A stretch of 64,000 bases of DNA from Novosphingobium album (ex Liu et al. 2023) (GTDB lineage: Bacteria > Pseudomonadota > Alphaproteobacteria > Sphingomonadales > Sphingomonadaceae). The DNA is taken from the NCBI RefSeq assembly GCF_029076845.1, contig NZ_JARESE010000033.1, positions 1 through 64,000 on the forward strand, written 5' to 3'. Every line of letters starts with the position of its first letter. Positions within the stretch are counted from its first letter, which is position 1. Positions 37,901 to 46,117 of this stretch are shown here, in pieces. The position numbers were made by a program, and so were the translations under genes. Under the pieces are notes generated by a model. The model did not search any database and was not told the origin of the DNA. It was given only the letters and a program-made list of their open reading frames with translations.

Positions 37901-38578
37901 TTCGACCCATCGTTCAACCGGGGCGGCGACATTGTCAGGCTGTTCGGCAACGCAGGAGCCTGGTTGGTGGGACGCAATGGCTCTAACGCCGTCCTCAGCG
38001 ACGGCGATACCGTCGTTTACCTGCCTTTCGGAAAGAGCGCGATCCACGTCGTCTTTGATGATGGTGCGCGAAGCCTGTTTGTCGATAGCACAACCGGAGA
38101 TGTCTTGATCGGTAAGCAGGCAATTACCACTACGCTGCTCGCGATTGATGCCGCGCCCGAGATCGGTCCATTGCCGAGCGGGGCTAATCCTGAAGCTTCG
38201 GGCGAACTAATCTTCGCTGCCAAAGGATCGGCGACGATTTCTGGCGATATTGCCGTGTTCGGGACCTCGAATGCCGAGGATCTCAAAGTGTTCAGTGGAG
38301 AGGTAACACTAGATCCTTCCTTCAACTTGGGCGACGATACTCTCGTATTCAACGTACCGCCTCAGGCGGTGACGGCGGCACTCTACGGTTCTTCGGTTAT
38401 CCTCACCGGCGCAGAGTTCGCCGTGACCGTGCCGGTCGGTCCCATGGGCATGATGATCGAGTTCGCCGATGACGATCGCATGTTGGTCTATCAAGCCGAG
38501 ACGGGGCGGGTTCTGATCGGAAGCCAGATTGTCGGGATTGATCCCGTTGGCTTGTCCGCTCTTCCGGCTGAATGGTGA
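34928..38578 (+). CDS. large beta-helix / RTX-type surface protein
   Basis: A 1216-aa protein without a signal peptide, as expected for type I secretion. Residues 60-330 and 640-870 are beta-helix repeats of the form (L/I)xNxGxI, for example NNAGTIWN, LTNTGTIVAYA, VENRGTIAA, LNNHGSIKA, LTNTGTILAI, IDNSGLIDG and ITNSGDILG. Residues about 345-430 are RTX Ca-binding nonapeptides (GGSGADIAR, GGDGTDLLI, GGAGNDGLYG, GGTGDDVIE), and a shorter set recurs near residues 855-895. The C-terminus has two related repeats of about 95 residues (ISFDPSFNRGGDIVRLFG and VTLDPSFNLGDDTLVFN). The two halves look like an internal duplication. It is probably an adhesin or matrix protein binding the exopolysaccharide. 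No secretion ABC genes are present here. Confidence 0.8.
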   Translation: MGTSFPILPARPGSANVIGTITVFDQASVTAGEVKYAVSLDDLIKPPLSEFVPPYGSPIYLLHLQPFNNAGTIWNFSTKYSATAVRFGVITNGGWIIAESVIQPGNAGVSDFYGSAFATFAFERLTNTGTIVAYAARGNAFAVQTQAANAIVENRGTIAAKATYGEDESQSGGTYALRLENGGRVTNEASGIIYAEGPHAHAVVFGRGSLDGDSLQLTNHGLIEAVSTDAAIPSIGIQAENLFVEFFTLVNDGTIRADIAVYAPSDPPEVFTTSNQDNAQSVRNLAGGRIEGEVVLFRGDDVMENRGAIVGDVLMGEGDDRVDSEGGTIEGLVDLGFGNDVYIGGSGADIARGSVGDDRMEGGDGTDLLIGDGNDDVLIGGAGNDGLYGWTGDDKLVTQAGDVAEGGTGDDVIETGDYAFARIDGGDGFDTWRLADGSRDLDLTEIAASGRVLSIEELALGSGKAITIRADDIATLSGGGDHLIVSEAAGSSVHLAGLWKMAQVVSVNGRDYRVYAQGGVKVAVDTDASVLLDTPAAAGGGLDPVGAGTAAPLPGGVAGTGLSFEVPLDAAALMRRTVIDPDTIFVRTDDTAVIFSTDIPQGNFSLENFGVVSSAAPNRALALLSYSPLILNNHGSIKAVTAGHEEAIGIWGTTFSSIANDGLVYAEANAGDAYAILANAAVGFDEYTLTNSGSIGAYSQAGFAVAIQTRNRGNVLNEKFVTAQGGDGAIGIDFTEQGQSTLTNTGTILAIAGEAAKNYAIGVTLCGGTLRNEGMISAEIAVLITDDDNLGFSRIDNSGLIDGAIVQAARGSLNTVFGLTIDNSGNIDGSILLDANTPNANRITNSGDILGDVLLGAGRDTFIGTGGSVGGIIYGLAGSDILTGGNDDTAGFLGSSNDYAITLNADGRVSVIDRNLADGVDEGTDVLAGMAALFFQGDAKMMELPSLPHEPAQFRLLAQTGLVVQIGGSGAMFGGVGFQDVTVLEEPGAISFDPSFNRGGDIVRLFGNAGAWLVGRNGSNAVLSDGDTVVYLPFGKSAIHVVFDDGARSLFVDSTTGDVLIGKQAITTTLLAIDAAPEIGPLPSGANPEASGELIFAAKGSATISGDIAVFGTSNAEDLKVFSGEVTLDPSFNLGDDTLVFNVPPQAVTAALYGSSVILTGAEFAVTVPVGPMGMMIEFADDDRMLVYQAETGRVLIGSQIVGIDPVGLSALPAEW

Positions 38579-38603
38579 CCGCGATGTGGTTCGGCCAGTC
38601 AGA

Positions 38604-38835
38604 TCAGGTGCCGCCGCGCTGTACGGACGCGCCGGTCGACCGTTCGCTTGGGACCAGGCCAAGATAGCCCATGAGCCGGCGAGGACTCTCGAATCGCGTC
38701 ACGTCGCCCACTTCGGCGGCAAAGGTCACCGCGACGATCAGATCGACGCCACGCAGCGCCTGCAGGCTCCGCACGAGGGGCTCGAGCGACCAGTTCGGCA
38801 GGCCCTCACCGAAGGCGTACGGCGTTCACTGCGGC
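38604..38835 (-). pseudogene. IS110-family (IS116-type) transposase remnant
   Basis: The minus strand reads VRSLQALRGVDLIVAVTFAA, EVGDVTRFESPRRLMGYLGL, VPSERSTG, then RGGT and a stop (38604-38606). This is the C-terminal transposase_20 region of IS110-family enzymes (IS116/IS110/IS902). It is truncated at both ends, and differs from the IS1111-like transposase at 56818. It fills most of the gap between the RTX gene and the acyltransferase. Confidence 0.75.
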
Positions 38836-38848
38836 CTCGTGGTTGCGG

Positions 38849-39568
38849 TCATAGCGTGGGCATTGGACGCGATGCTTGATCAAATTCGTCCGCACGACCC
38901 AGTGTTTTGAGCACCCTCGCCGGGACCCCGCCGATCAGGGCATTGGGCGGAAATTCACCCGCAACGACGGCACCAGCCGCAACCACGGAATGGCTGCGGA
39001 CAACGGTTCCGTCGAGAAAGGTGACCTTGGCGCCGACCCAAACATCGTCTTCGATGCGAATGCCCTGGCTGGTCACGCCCTGATCTTTGATCGGACGGGA
39101 GTTATCGGAAAAGATATGGTTCGATGCGTGGAATGAAACATACTGGCCCATGATAACCTTCGAGCCAATTTCCACGCCCCCCGATGCACCAATGTAGCCG
39201 AACTGGCCAATGCCCGAATAAGCTCCAATTTTGACACCTTTGCCGAGCTTGGTGAAATTGTTCGTAGCCGAAACAATGGTATAGGCGCCAATCCTAGAAT
39301 GGTCGCCGATCTCAATTCTATCGATGGCATAGCTATTGATTTCGACGTTTTCCTCTAGCGTCACAAACTTGCCAAGGCGCAAGTTTCGCCCACGAATTCG
39401 CACACGTCGGTAGACGAACACCCCGCCCCAGCCACGCAAAATACCTCTTGCAAGCGCAACTCCTCGAGAGAGTAGTTCGCCGAGCACCAGCCCCGACGGG
39501 ATATCCTCGGAGATGTAAACATCCTTTTTTGCCCAAGCGAGGGCGATGTTGATAATCGCTTTCAGCAT
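38849..39568 (-). CDS. hexapeptide-repeat acyltransferase
   Basis: A 239-aa protein of the left-handed beta-helix (LbH) class. Hexapeptide-like repeats run from residue 65 to 205 (IEIGDHSRIGAYTIVSATNN, VKIGAYSGIGQFGYIGASGG, VWVGAKVTFLDGTVVRSHSV). The likely catalytic His lies in YVSFHASNHIF. The end GEFPPNALIGGVPARVLK is typical of WcaF/WbbJ-type O-acetyltransferases. It probably acetylates a sugar of the polymer made here. It is followed by a remnant of IS110, so the cluster may be rearranged at this edge. Confidence 0.85.
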   Translation of the reverse strand: MLKAIINIALAWAKKDVYISEDIPSGLVLGELLSRGVALARGILRGWGGVFVYRRVRIRGRNLRLGKFVTLEENVEINSYAIDRIEIGDHSRIGAYTIVSATNNFTKLGKGVKIGAYSGIGQFGYIGASGGVEIGSKVIMGQYVSFHASNHIFSDNSRPIKDQGVTSQGIRIEDDVWVGAKVTFLDGTVVRSHSVVAAGAVVAGEFPPNALIGGVPARVLKTLGRADEFDQASRPMPTL

Positions 39569-39642
39569 GACGTGCTTTCCTGGAGGTCCGGTCCAACAAA
39601 GTGCATGGCTCAGGCAAGTGCCATGACCGAATTGCGTACTGG

Positions 39643-40500
39643 CTACCTATTTTTGTTCCAGCCAAAAAGAAAGGTCGCTGACCGCTGCTTGATGGCACGA
39701 CTCAATGACATAGCGAGGGCATAGCCATATGCGGGTGCCATTGCTTTGCGCTGACTGCGCATCATGGTCAAGTAGGACCAGCGAAGATTGCGGAACCTGA
39801 AAATTTGTTGATCGAGAGTGAGTTCTTCCCGCAACGCCGAGCCATGATTGATTTCTTCGCTAAGAACCCAGTAAGACACGATCTTAGATCGGAACCTCAG
39901 AAAAAAGTCTGTGTCGATCAAGTATAGCCACAGTTTTTCATTGAACCACAAGTCGAACTGGAAAAACAGCGCGCGGCGCAATGCAAGGCCGCTTGTCACA
40001 ACCGTCGCCTTTTCCGCCGAACGCAATCCTGGTTCGATTCCGGATAGAAGCTTGCCCCTTATCCGGCCGAATTGGCCGGGAGACACGATTTGGCCGTTCG
40101 CCACGACTTTTGGCGCAAAGAGGAGGATATCAGGTCGTGATCGCGAGGTCTCGTGCAAGGTTTCAAGATAGGTGGCGGGCAGGTCCGAATCCTGGTCTAG
40201 TAGCAGATAAATATCGGCAGGATTTGCCTTGATGACACGATTGTACAGTATCGAGAGAGGAGTGTTCTCAGGGGCATGCACGTATTCAACTGCCTGAAAG
40301 CAACCTTTCAGCCCCTCGAAAGTGGCGCTTTCATAAACGCTCTGCGGGCTATTGTCCCAGATCGTCATCGAAATGTTGGGAGCGCGCTCCGATTGCATGG
40401 CGAGCGCACGCAAAGTGGTACTCTCCTGCGCGGGTGTCTTGTAGAGTACGACCACGACATGCAACCAAGGAAGCTGGCCGGATTCAACCGTGTTCATCAT
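39643..40500 (-). CDS. GT2-family glycosyltransferase (rhamnosyltransferase-like)
   Basis: A 285-aa GT-A protein. It starts with LHVVVVLYKTPAQESTTLRA and has the nucleotide-binding region MTIWDNSPQ. The DxD-like motif DQDSD is in IYLLLDQDSDLPATYLETLH, and the acceptor-side motif is LYLIDTDFFLRFR. The DQDS form is common in rhamnosyltransferases (RfbF/WbbL-like), and rml genes are present 9 kb away, so transfer of L-rhamnose is a fair guess. The substrate is not determined. Confidence 0.8.
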   Translation of the reverse strand: MMNTVESGQLPWLHVVVVLYKTPAQESTTLRALAMQSERAPNISMTIWDNSPQSVYESATFEGLKGCFQAVEYVHAPENTPLSILYNRVIKANPADIYLLLDQDSDLPATYLETLHETSRSRPDILLFAPKVVANGQIVSPGQFGRIRGKLLSGIEPGLRSAEKATVVTSGLALRRALFFQFDLWFNEKLWLYLIDTDFFLRFRSKIVSYWVLSEEINHGSALREELTLDQQIFRFRNLRWSYLTMMRSQRKAMAPAYGYALAMSLSRAIKQRSATFLFGWNKNR

Positions 40501-40676
40501 TTTTCCGGATCGTTAGAGGGAGATGAAGGAACCGGCGCCCGTTGGCTGCGCCCACGGTGACTTTGGGGAAGCTCGGCACAATGGCTTGCGCGCCGCGATA
40601 TGGCCGGCGCCATTACCCATGGACGCCTTGCGTCTTGTACTCTCATGTTCCGAACGCCTTCGAGGCGCGATCCCGA

Positions 40677-41435
40677 TCAAGCAGAAACTTTCTCAGTGGC
40701 GTCCTTTAGGTCGAGGATGCTCTGTTCGACTTGGAATCCAAGGTCATCCACGAGGCCATTAACAATCTCCGAGCATCGCGCTCTGTCCGCTTGATTGTTT
40801 TTCGACTTGTTTTCTCTTGGCATGTTGATCGGAACGATCCGCCTGCCTATCCTGTTCTTGATCTTGTCCAGCTGGTCCAGCCTGTCGACAGTTTCATAAG
40901 TGCCGGGACCAAATACGAAATCTGCCAATTTCAGAGTCGCGTTGCTGTCCTTCGTGACGTCGATGACAAGAACATCTTCCGGAAAGTTTTTCAGATATGC
41001 AGCGGCGGCGGCATGATACTTGACGCGATTGGCAATCCATGCCCGCAGCACTTCCATTGTTCTGGTGGATTTCCACTGATCGTGAATCAGTACACCGGTG
41101 TCAGGCTCAACCCTGGTAGCGGCTGACCAACCCGCATGGATCATTTTCGAGACCATCCAGGGCCTTATCTCCCTGTATTGCAGGACGAACTTGCAGTCGG
41201 GATACAAATTACGAAGGCCGCGCAGGTCATGATTGCCCCCAAATTCATCATCCTCGGCGTAGTAGTGATTGCCACCATCGCTAAAGACGTCGTACTTATC
41301 CAGAAAATTCTTGAGCAAAGGCTTTCTCGACCACTGGAGCGTGTGGGATGACTTCAATCTCATCGCCTTGGCAAACGCATGGATCGACGTTGTGCCCGCC
41401 TTGTGCATCCCGACACAAAAAATCTTACCTGTCAT
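40677..41435 (-). CDS. sulfotransferase-like protein
   Basis: A 252-aa protein. The ATG at 41435 has a GGAGAG ribosome site and directly gives the sulfotransferase start TGKIFCVGMHKAGTTSIHAF, with the 5'-phosphosulfate loop KAGTTS; a start at 41522 adds an unlikely tail. The 3'-phosphate part is FVLQYREIRPWMVSKMI, and later KNFPEDVLVIDVTKDSN is as in family members. With the sulfotransferase at 31709 it suggests that the polymer or a glycolipid is sulfated. Acceptor unknown. Confidence 0.75.
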   Translation of the reverse strand: MTGKIFCVGMHKAGTTSIHAFAKAMRLKSSHTLQWSRKPLLKNFLDKYDVFSDGGNHYYAEDDEFGGNHDLRGLRNLYPDCKFVLQYREIRPWMVSKMIHAGWSAATRVEPDTGVLIHDQWKSTRTMEVLRAWIANRVKYHAAAAAYLKNFPEDVLVIDVTKDSNATLKLADFVFGPGTYETVDRLDQLDKIKNRIGRRIVPINMPRENKSKNNQADRARCSEIVNGLVDDLGFQVEQSILDLKDATEKVSA

Positions 41436-41812
41436 GATCTCTCCGTTTCCGGCGCTGCCACTAGAAAATCGAGGGAACCCACCATCATCTGCCGTTCGGG
41501 GAATGATAGTGTCAATAGGCATTCCAACCCACCGGGCACGGATGTCCGGCGGGCGCGATTACCGGTGCGCCGGACGGCTCGGCCGACACCCGCGCAGCGC
41601 CGGTCAGGCCGGCCAAACCGTCCGCCACGATCAATAGTTGATGACATTCCCAGCGGAGATGCGCAGATCCAATCGGATATCACCGTGGAACCATAATCGA
41701 ATCCCGTCATTTACAGGCAGGGTTCATGTTGGAGTGTCATACTGATATCACCCTGCTTTGTGAGTTTGAAAAACCACAAGGCACTACGGGCGTATAAGGC
41801 GCGCACACCAAT
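41436..41812. promoter_or_regulatory. divergent promoter region (sulfotransferase / BNR_4 gene)
   Basis: About 377 bases between divergent genes. The GC-rich part at 41530-41640 has several short palindromic pieces (GCGCCGG, CGGCC) but no defined element. Promoters for both flanking genes should be here; no -10/-35 pair stands out. Confidence 0.35.
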
Positions 41813-43213
41813 ATGGACATCTTGAGCGGGTTTCGTAGCAAATGCGGCGTTGTCATCACACTCTCCGCTTTTGGCATATCGGCCACGAGTGATATTGCCT
41901 CCGCCCAGAGAGTTGCCTGCTGGGAACCCGACGAACAGTCTTGCGGCGCTCCCGGATGCTTCGATGTCGGATTAGCCTGGTCCGGGCAGCCGGTTGGGTT
42001 CGCCCTGCTCGAAAACGGTTCGAGCCAGATCGTCGCCTACTACAATGACAAGCGCCAATTGGTCGTTACCCGCAACGACGGTGAGGGCTTTAATGACCGG
42101 ACCGTTTTGCCAACGAGAGTCGGCTGGGACAGCCACAACCGAATCGTAATGGCCATCGGCCCTTCGGGGCGTCTCCATGTGTCTGGCAACATGCACTCCA
42201 CTAAGGTGAACTATTTCGAGTCGGATGGCCCCGACATGATCCAGAGTCTTCGGCCGCTCGCCATAGGCGAAGGTAACCTATTTGCCAGCGGCACATACCC
42301 TGAGTTCTACAAAAACAGACATGGCGACCTGTTCTATCTGTTCAGGACTGGCGTGGCGTCGGACGGCGCTTACAACCTGCTCGCCTATGACCCGGCAAGC
42401 CGACACTGGAACAGTCAGACAGATGGACCGTTTCTGGATTTCAGAGGCGCGGGAAGCCCCTATATCCTTGGCCCCTATCAGGACAGTAATGGCCTGTACC
42501 ACATCGCCTGGACGATACGGGCCAAACGGGGGGCCGAGAACAACCGCGACATCTTCTATGCCCGCAGCACCGACCTTGCCCGCTGGACCGACAGCAAGGG
42601 CAATCCCCTTCCAATCCCCATCAGGCTCGACATGGGCGAAAAAGTCGTGGACTCGCCGGTGGGAAGCGGGATCGTTAACGGTAACATTCGGATGGCGTTC
42701 GACAACCAGGACCGTCCCGTGATCGTCTTCGGCAAGTATACAGCGAAAGACACTCTGGGAATCTTCGTCAGCAGGTTGGAGGATGGCCGTTGGCGCACCG
42801 TACAAGCGAAGGATCTTGGCGTTCTCTGGAAGATCAGCGGAGGAGGATCGGTTAGCAAGGAACTGCGGATCCAGGCCACTAAGAGGGCGGCCGATGGAGA
42901 ACTTGTGGCACGCTATGTCCTGAGGCAACAGAGCTACCAGTGCATGATTTCGAACAAGGACCTGACACTGCAGGACTGCTTGCACAACCAGTCAAGTCTT
43001 CCGCGGGGTTTGATGCAGGTTTCGAAGAACAGGGCCGGAATGACCGTCCAAGTGGCGCTGGCTTCCACGGGGCAGTCCCCGCGCTACCTTTTGCGCTGGG
43101 AGACATTACCTTATAATCGCGACAAGCCCCGCAACGTCGCCCCCCCTCCTTCCAAGCTACAACTGTTTGACTTGAAGTACGCCAAGATCTGCCACCCTGC
43201 GACCAGCGGCTGA
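41813..43213 (+). CDS. secreted BNR_4 beta-propeller protein, polysaccharide-lyase-like
   Basis: A 466-aa protein with a signal peptide (residues 1-31, ending SDIASA). The rest is the BNR-repeat family (BNR_4) propeller: GWDSHNRIVMAIGPSGRLHV, SGNMHSTKVNYFES, FASGTYPEFYKNRHGDLFYL, NRDIFYARSTDLARWTDSKG, and GIVNGNIRMAFDNQDRPVIV. The His-Asn and Asn-Met-His pairs are as in ulvan-lyase-type PL24/PL25 enzymes, which cut rhamnose-uronate polymers by beta-elimination. It lies inside a cluster with dTDP-rhamnose and UDP-glucuronate supply. A cutting or remodelling enzyme for the local polymer is therefore plausible. Activity itself is not shown. Confidence 0.7.
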   Translation: MDILSGFRSKCGVVITLSAFGISATSDIASAQRVACWEPDEQSCGAPGCFDVGLAWSGQPVGFALLENGSSQIVAYYNDKRQLVVTRNDGEGFNDRTVLPTRVGWDSHNRIVMAIGPSGRLHVSGNMHSTKVNYFESDGPDMIQSLRPLAIGEGNLFASGTYPEFYKNRHGDLFYLFRTGVASDGAYNLLAYDPASRHWNSQTDGPFLDFRGAGSPYILGPYQDSNGLYHIAWTIRAKRGAENNRDIFYARSTDLARWTDSKGNPLPIPIRLDMGEKVVDSPVGSGIVNGNIRMAFDNQDRPVIVFGKYTAKDTLGIFVSRLEDGRWRTVQAKDLGVLWKISGGGSVSKELRIQATKRAADGELVARYVLRQQSYQCMISNKDLTLQDCLHNQSSLPRGLMQVSKNRAGMTVQVALASTGQSPRYLLRWETLPYNRDKPRNVAPPPSKLQLFDLKYAKICHPATSG

Positions 43214-43309
43214 GAATCTGCGGCCGTTCCTTCCCAGCCTTGTCCGAGGCGGTGGATGGGCTCGACGACCAGGCGTCGCCCTTCGCTCTGCGTCAGCCGC
43301 ACGATCAAA

Positions 43310-44710
43310 TCAGGACGCCGCGCGCAATGGCTCGGAATTCGCGCTTTTGACAGTGTCCGGAAGACTACGCCCGATCTTGGTGGTGCGCGCCGGCCTTCGC
43401 TCGGGGTCCCTGATCGCGGCAAATAGCAGAAGGAACAGCATTGCGCAGCCGCTTCCGCCGATGAAGTAATGCACGCCGAACGCGAACCACGCCGAAGCCA
43501 TCGCCATCACCGCACCCATCCGCAGGGCGTAGTCATCGGTCCTGGGGCGCGAGGCCATCAGGGACTGGGCCGCCTTCCTGTGGACGGTGAAAAGGACATA
43601 CCAGAACAGCAGCGCTGAGGCCCCCAATGCGCCAATCGAGGAAAGGTACATTGAGTCCTTGAAGTTCGTGGCAAGATTGGTCGTAGCGCCAAATCCCCAT
43701 CCTTGGGGCCGGAACGTCACCAGCGTTTCCAAGAATTGGCCGATGCGGCCATTCACCGAGGCGTCGAACAGCGAAGGGGCAACCGCGACCAGGCCCAGAA
43801 ACATGACCACGAGGGTGATCGAAATGAGCACCTGCTGGGCTGCCTTGCGAATTCCGAGCAGTCTGTAGAGGCACAGCATGCCCATCGAGACGGCGAAAAT
43901 CGAATAGGCAACGCGTGTCCGGGAAAGTTCGGTCCCGACGACGCAGGCGATAACCGCGACGAACGAATAGATTCGATATTTTAGGCTGCGGAAGAACAAG
44001 GCGCCGCAAAGCGCCGGAACGAGAATGAGACCGCAAAAGATGCTGTAATCAACCGCAGAGATCAGGAATCCGGCAGCACGAAGATGCCCGCCGCGAACAA
44101 CCTGGTAGGTCACGAATCGGTCGGCGAGCCCACCGCTCACCTTGGTGTTGAAGATGAAATCGAAATACCAGATGCTGGCGGGATCGCCGTTGAAGGTGAT
44201 GCTGAGATAGGCGGAATAAGCCGCCATGGCGATCGCCAGCGTAAAGATCACCATGAGCATCCGGATCGGTTCCCTGCCCTGGAAGGCACCGTTCGCATAG
44301 AGGGCTAGGGGCAGGAAGAGCGGCAGGACGTACGTGCGAGCATTCGCGATAACGCCGAAGAGACTGCCGCGCATGAGCCCGAACACGATACCCTGCAACG
44401 TTATGAAGACCATAATAGCCACTAGCCGCCAGAACCACGTAGGCATTTCCGGGATTCTTGGCGAGTGCCCGAACCAGATTGCATAAGCGATGAAGCCGAC
44501 AAGGACGAACAGATCCGGCCAGCTGCTGAAAGCAAGCAGCAGCGCACTTGGTATTGTCCCCCTAACGGGGACCAGGATAAAGTCATTCAGCACCAGCAGC
44601 ATCACCGAGGTGTAGAGCATCGGCTTGCTGCGACCAAGAAGCGCGGAGATGCTGGAGAAGGCTAACGCAGCCAGCATGACAAACAGCATGATCATCGACG
44701 GAGTTGTCAT
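43310..44710 (-). CDS. wzy: Wzy-like polysaccharide polymerase
   Basis: A 466-aa protein with ten to twelve membrane helices and a large periplasmic loop near residues 165-215 (FNGDPASIWYFDFIFNTKVS, GGLADRFVTYQVVRGGHLRA). Its RGGHLRAAGFLISAVDYSIF and TELSRTRVAYSIFAVSMGML resemble Wzy/O-antigen-ligase superfamily members. It is in the same direction as wzx (99-base gap) and two glycosyltransferase genes, which supports Wzy rather than a ligase. It would polymerise undecaprenyl-linked repeat units. Confidence 0.8.
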   Translation of the reverse strand: MTTPSMIMLFVMLAALAFSSISALLGRSKPMLYTSVMLLVLNDFILVPVRGTIPSALLLAFSSWPDLFVLVGFIAYAIWFGHSPRIPEMPTWFWRLVAIMVFITLQGIVFGLMRGSLFGVIANARTYVLPLFLPLALYANGAFQGREPIRMLMVIFTLAIAMAAYSAYLSITFNGDPASIWYFDFIFNTKVSGGLADRFVTYQVVRGGHLRAAGFLISAVDYSIFCGLILVPALCGALFFRSLKYRIYSFVAVIACVVGTELSRTRVAYSIFAVSMGMLCLYRLLGIRKAAQQVLISITLVVMFLGLVAVAPSLFDASVNGRIGQFLETLVTFRPQGWGFGATTNLATNFKDSMYLSSIGALGASALLFWYVLFTVHRKAAQSLMASRPRTDDYALRMGAVMAMASAWFAFGVHYFIGGSGCAMLFLLLFAAIRDPERRPARTTKIGRSLPDTVKSANSEPLRAAS

Positions 44711-44809
44711 GGGCGCAGTTCTCTAGCAGGCATGGATTCTGAGTTCTTCGTTCTCGTCACGCAACGGCCCGGCCAAGGGCGTGGCGCTCGCGCGAGGGCC
44801 GTCCACCTT

Positions 44810-46111
44810 TCATGTCAGAAAGGACCTAATACCGACTCTAATCCCGAGGCGACGATTTAGTCTTATAGCCAGCAATAGGTTCCACGCTATCAATCCAAGC
44901 GTTACAGACATGGCGGCGCCTACCGCACCAAAATGGGGGATAAGAAGCACAGCGGAAATTGAAGTAAACGCGGCGGCAATAGCCTGCCCCGCCAATGTAT
45001 CCTTTTCGTGGCCGGCCATTGTCAGGAACGTGCCGGCAGAACCGCAAGTCGCCCCGAAGATATTGCCAAATGTTATGATTATCATTGGCCAAAATGAGAG
45101 AATTATGTACCTTTCTCCAAACAGTACTTCTAAAATAAAATCTCCAAGTACTCCCAGTAGGAGAGCGATCATAACAGCTGAAAAAAAGGATATTTTTGCG
45201 GAATTTGTATATAGTTTTTGAAGCTCTGATCTGTTCTCGATCCCTGCGCGAGCCAAAATGCTTACATGAGGGGCAAGAATGATATTTGCGATCATAACAG
45301 GAAATCCAACGAGTTGAGCAGCGCTCTGCGCCACCCTCAATCCCGCTACCTCCGTCGAAGTGCTGAGCCAGCCAAGAAAGAGAATGCCGACCTCGTTGTT
45401 GAAAGCGCTGGCGGCAATCATCAGTGAGAATGGCACCATGGCTGCAAGCCATTTGCGATCCTCAAAGCTTGCAGTCGTTCCCCGGACCTGCGCTGGTGCG
45501 TAGCGGCGTGCCAGGATTAGGCCGAAAGCCGAGCACAGCGCGGCTGCCAGCACTTGGAGGCAGAGCGCAACATTTAAGTCGAACGCATTGGGAAGCGTAA
45601 AATAGAACGCCGCTGTAAAGCAAAGAGCAAGAAACGGCATAAGAAATAAATTCGAGAGTTGAGCTGCAAAGGGTTTCCTCATGCCCTGCAACACGCCGGC
45701 TAAGATGGCGATGAGGCCTATCAGCGATGCAAGGGAGAGGACGCAGGCGGCGGTGAGGATGAGTTTAGTCGTCTTTTCTCCGGCAAAAAAGATAAGATAC
45801 CCCGCGCCCGCAAGGAACAGTATAGCGCTTGCGAACAGGTACCATTGGGTGGACCGTCTAAACACGCCATGCAGGAGGTTCCAGTCTTGCGAACTGATGG
45901 CGCTGGCCGTTTCGCGCAGGACTAGCTGCAACAGCCCCATGCCGAGTGGAATAGCGAGGATCTTTGCGAGCGAGAGATAATAGGAATAGTCGCCGAAGTC
46001 TCTGGCCCCCAAGGTCCGTGCTAGAAAGACCGATGTCAGCAGGGTCACCGGGAGTGAGCCGAATTTCAGGGCGGCAACGCCAAGAGAATTTGAAAGCATC
46101 GAGCGTTTCAT
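44810..46111 (-). CDS. wzx: Wzx-like flippase (MOP superfamily)
   Basis: A 433-aa membrane protein with about twelve helices. The start AALKFGSLPVTLLTSVFLAR, TLGARDFGDYSYYLSLAKIL, then AIPLGMGLLQLVLRETASAI is the Polysacc_synt pattern. The C-terminal half has GSAGTFLTMAGHEKDTLAGQ and VGAAMSVTLGLIAWNLLLAI. It moves lipid-linked repeat units across the inner membrane. The gene starts 6 bases after the glycosyltransferase stop at 46118. Part of the gene is AT-richer (45060-45240) than its neighbours, as is common in polymer loci. Confidence 0.88.
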   Translation of the reverse strand: MKRSMLSNSLGVAALKFGSLPVTLLTSVFLARTLGARDFGDYSYYLSLAKILAIPLGMGLLQLVLRETASAISSQDWNLLHGVFRRSTQWYLFASAILFLAGAGYLIFFAGEKTTKLILTAACVLSLASLIGLIAILAGVLQGMRKPFAAQLSNLFLMPFLALCFTAAFYFTLPNAFDLNVALCLQVLAAALCSAFGLILARRYAPAQVRGTTASFEDRKWLAAMVPFSLMIAASAFNNEVGILFLGWLSTSTEVAGLRVAQSAAQLVGFPVMIANIILAPHVSILARAGIENRSELQKLYTNSAKISFFSAVMIALLLGVLGDFILEVLFGERYIILSFWPMIIITFGNIFGATCGSAGTFLTMAGHEKDTLAGQAIAAAFTSISAVLLIPHFGAVGAAMSVTLGLIAWNLLLAIRLNRRLGIRVGIRSFLT

Positions 46112-46117
46112 TGAAGT

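Noticed and set aside
41530-41640. GC-rich palindromic pieces as a possible IS end or terminator
   Set aside because: No two arms long enough to define a terminus, and no transposase nearby.
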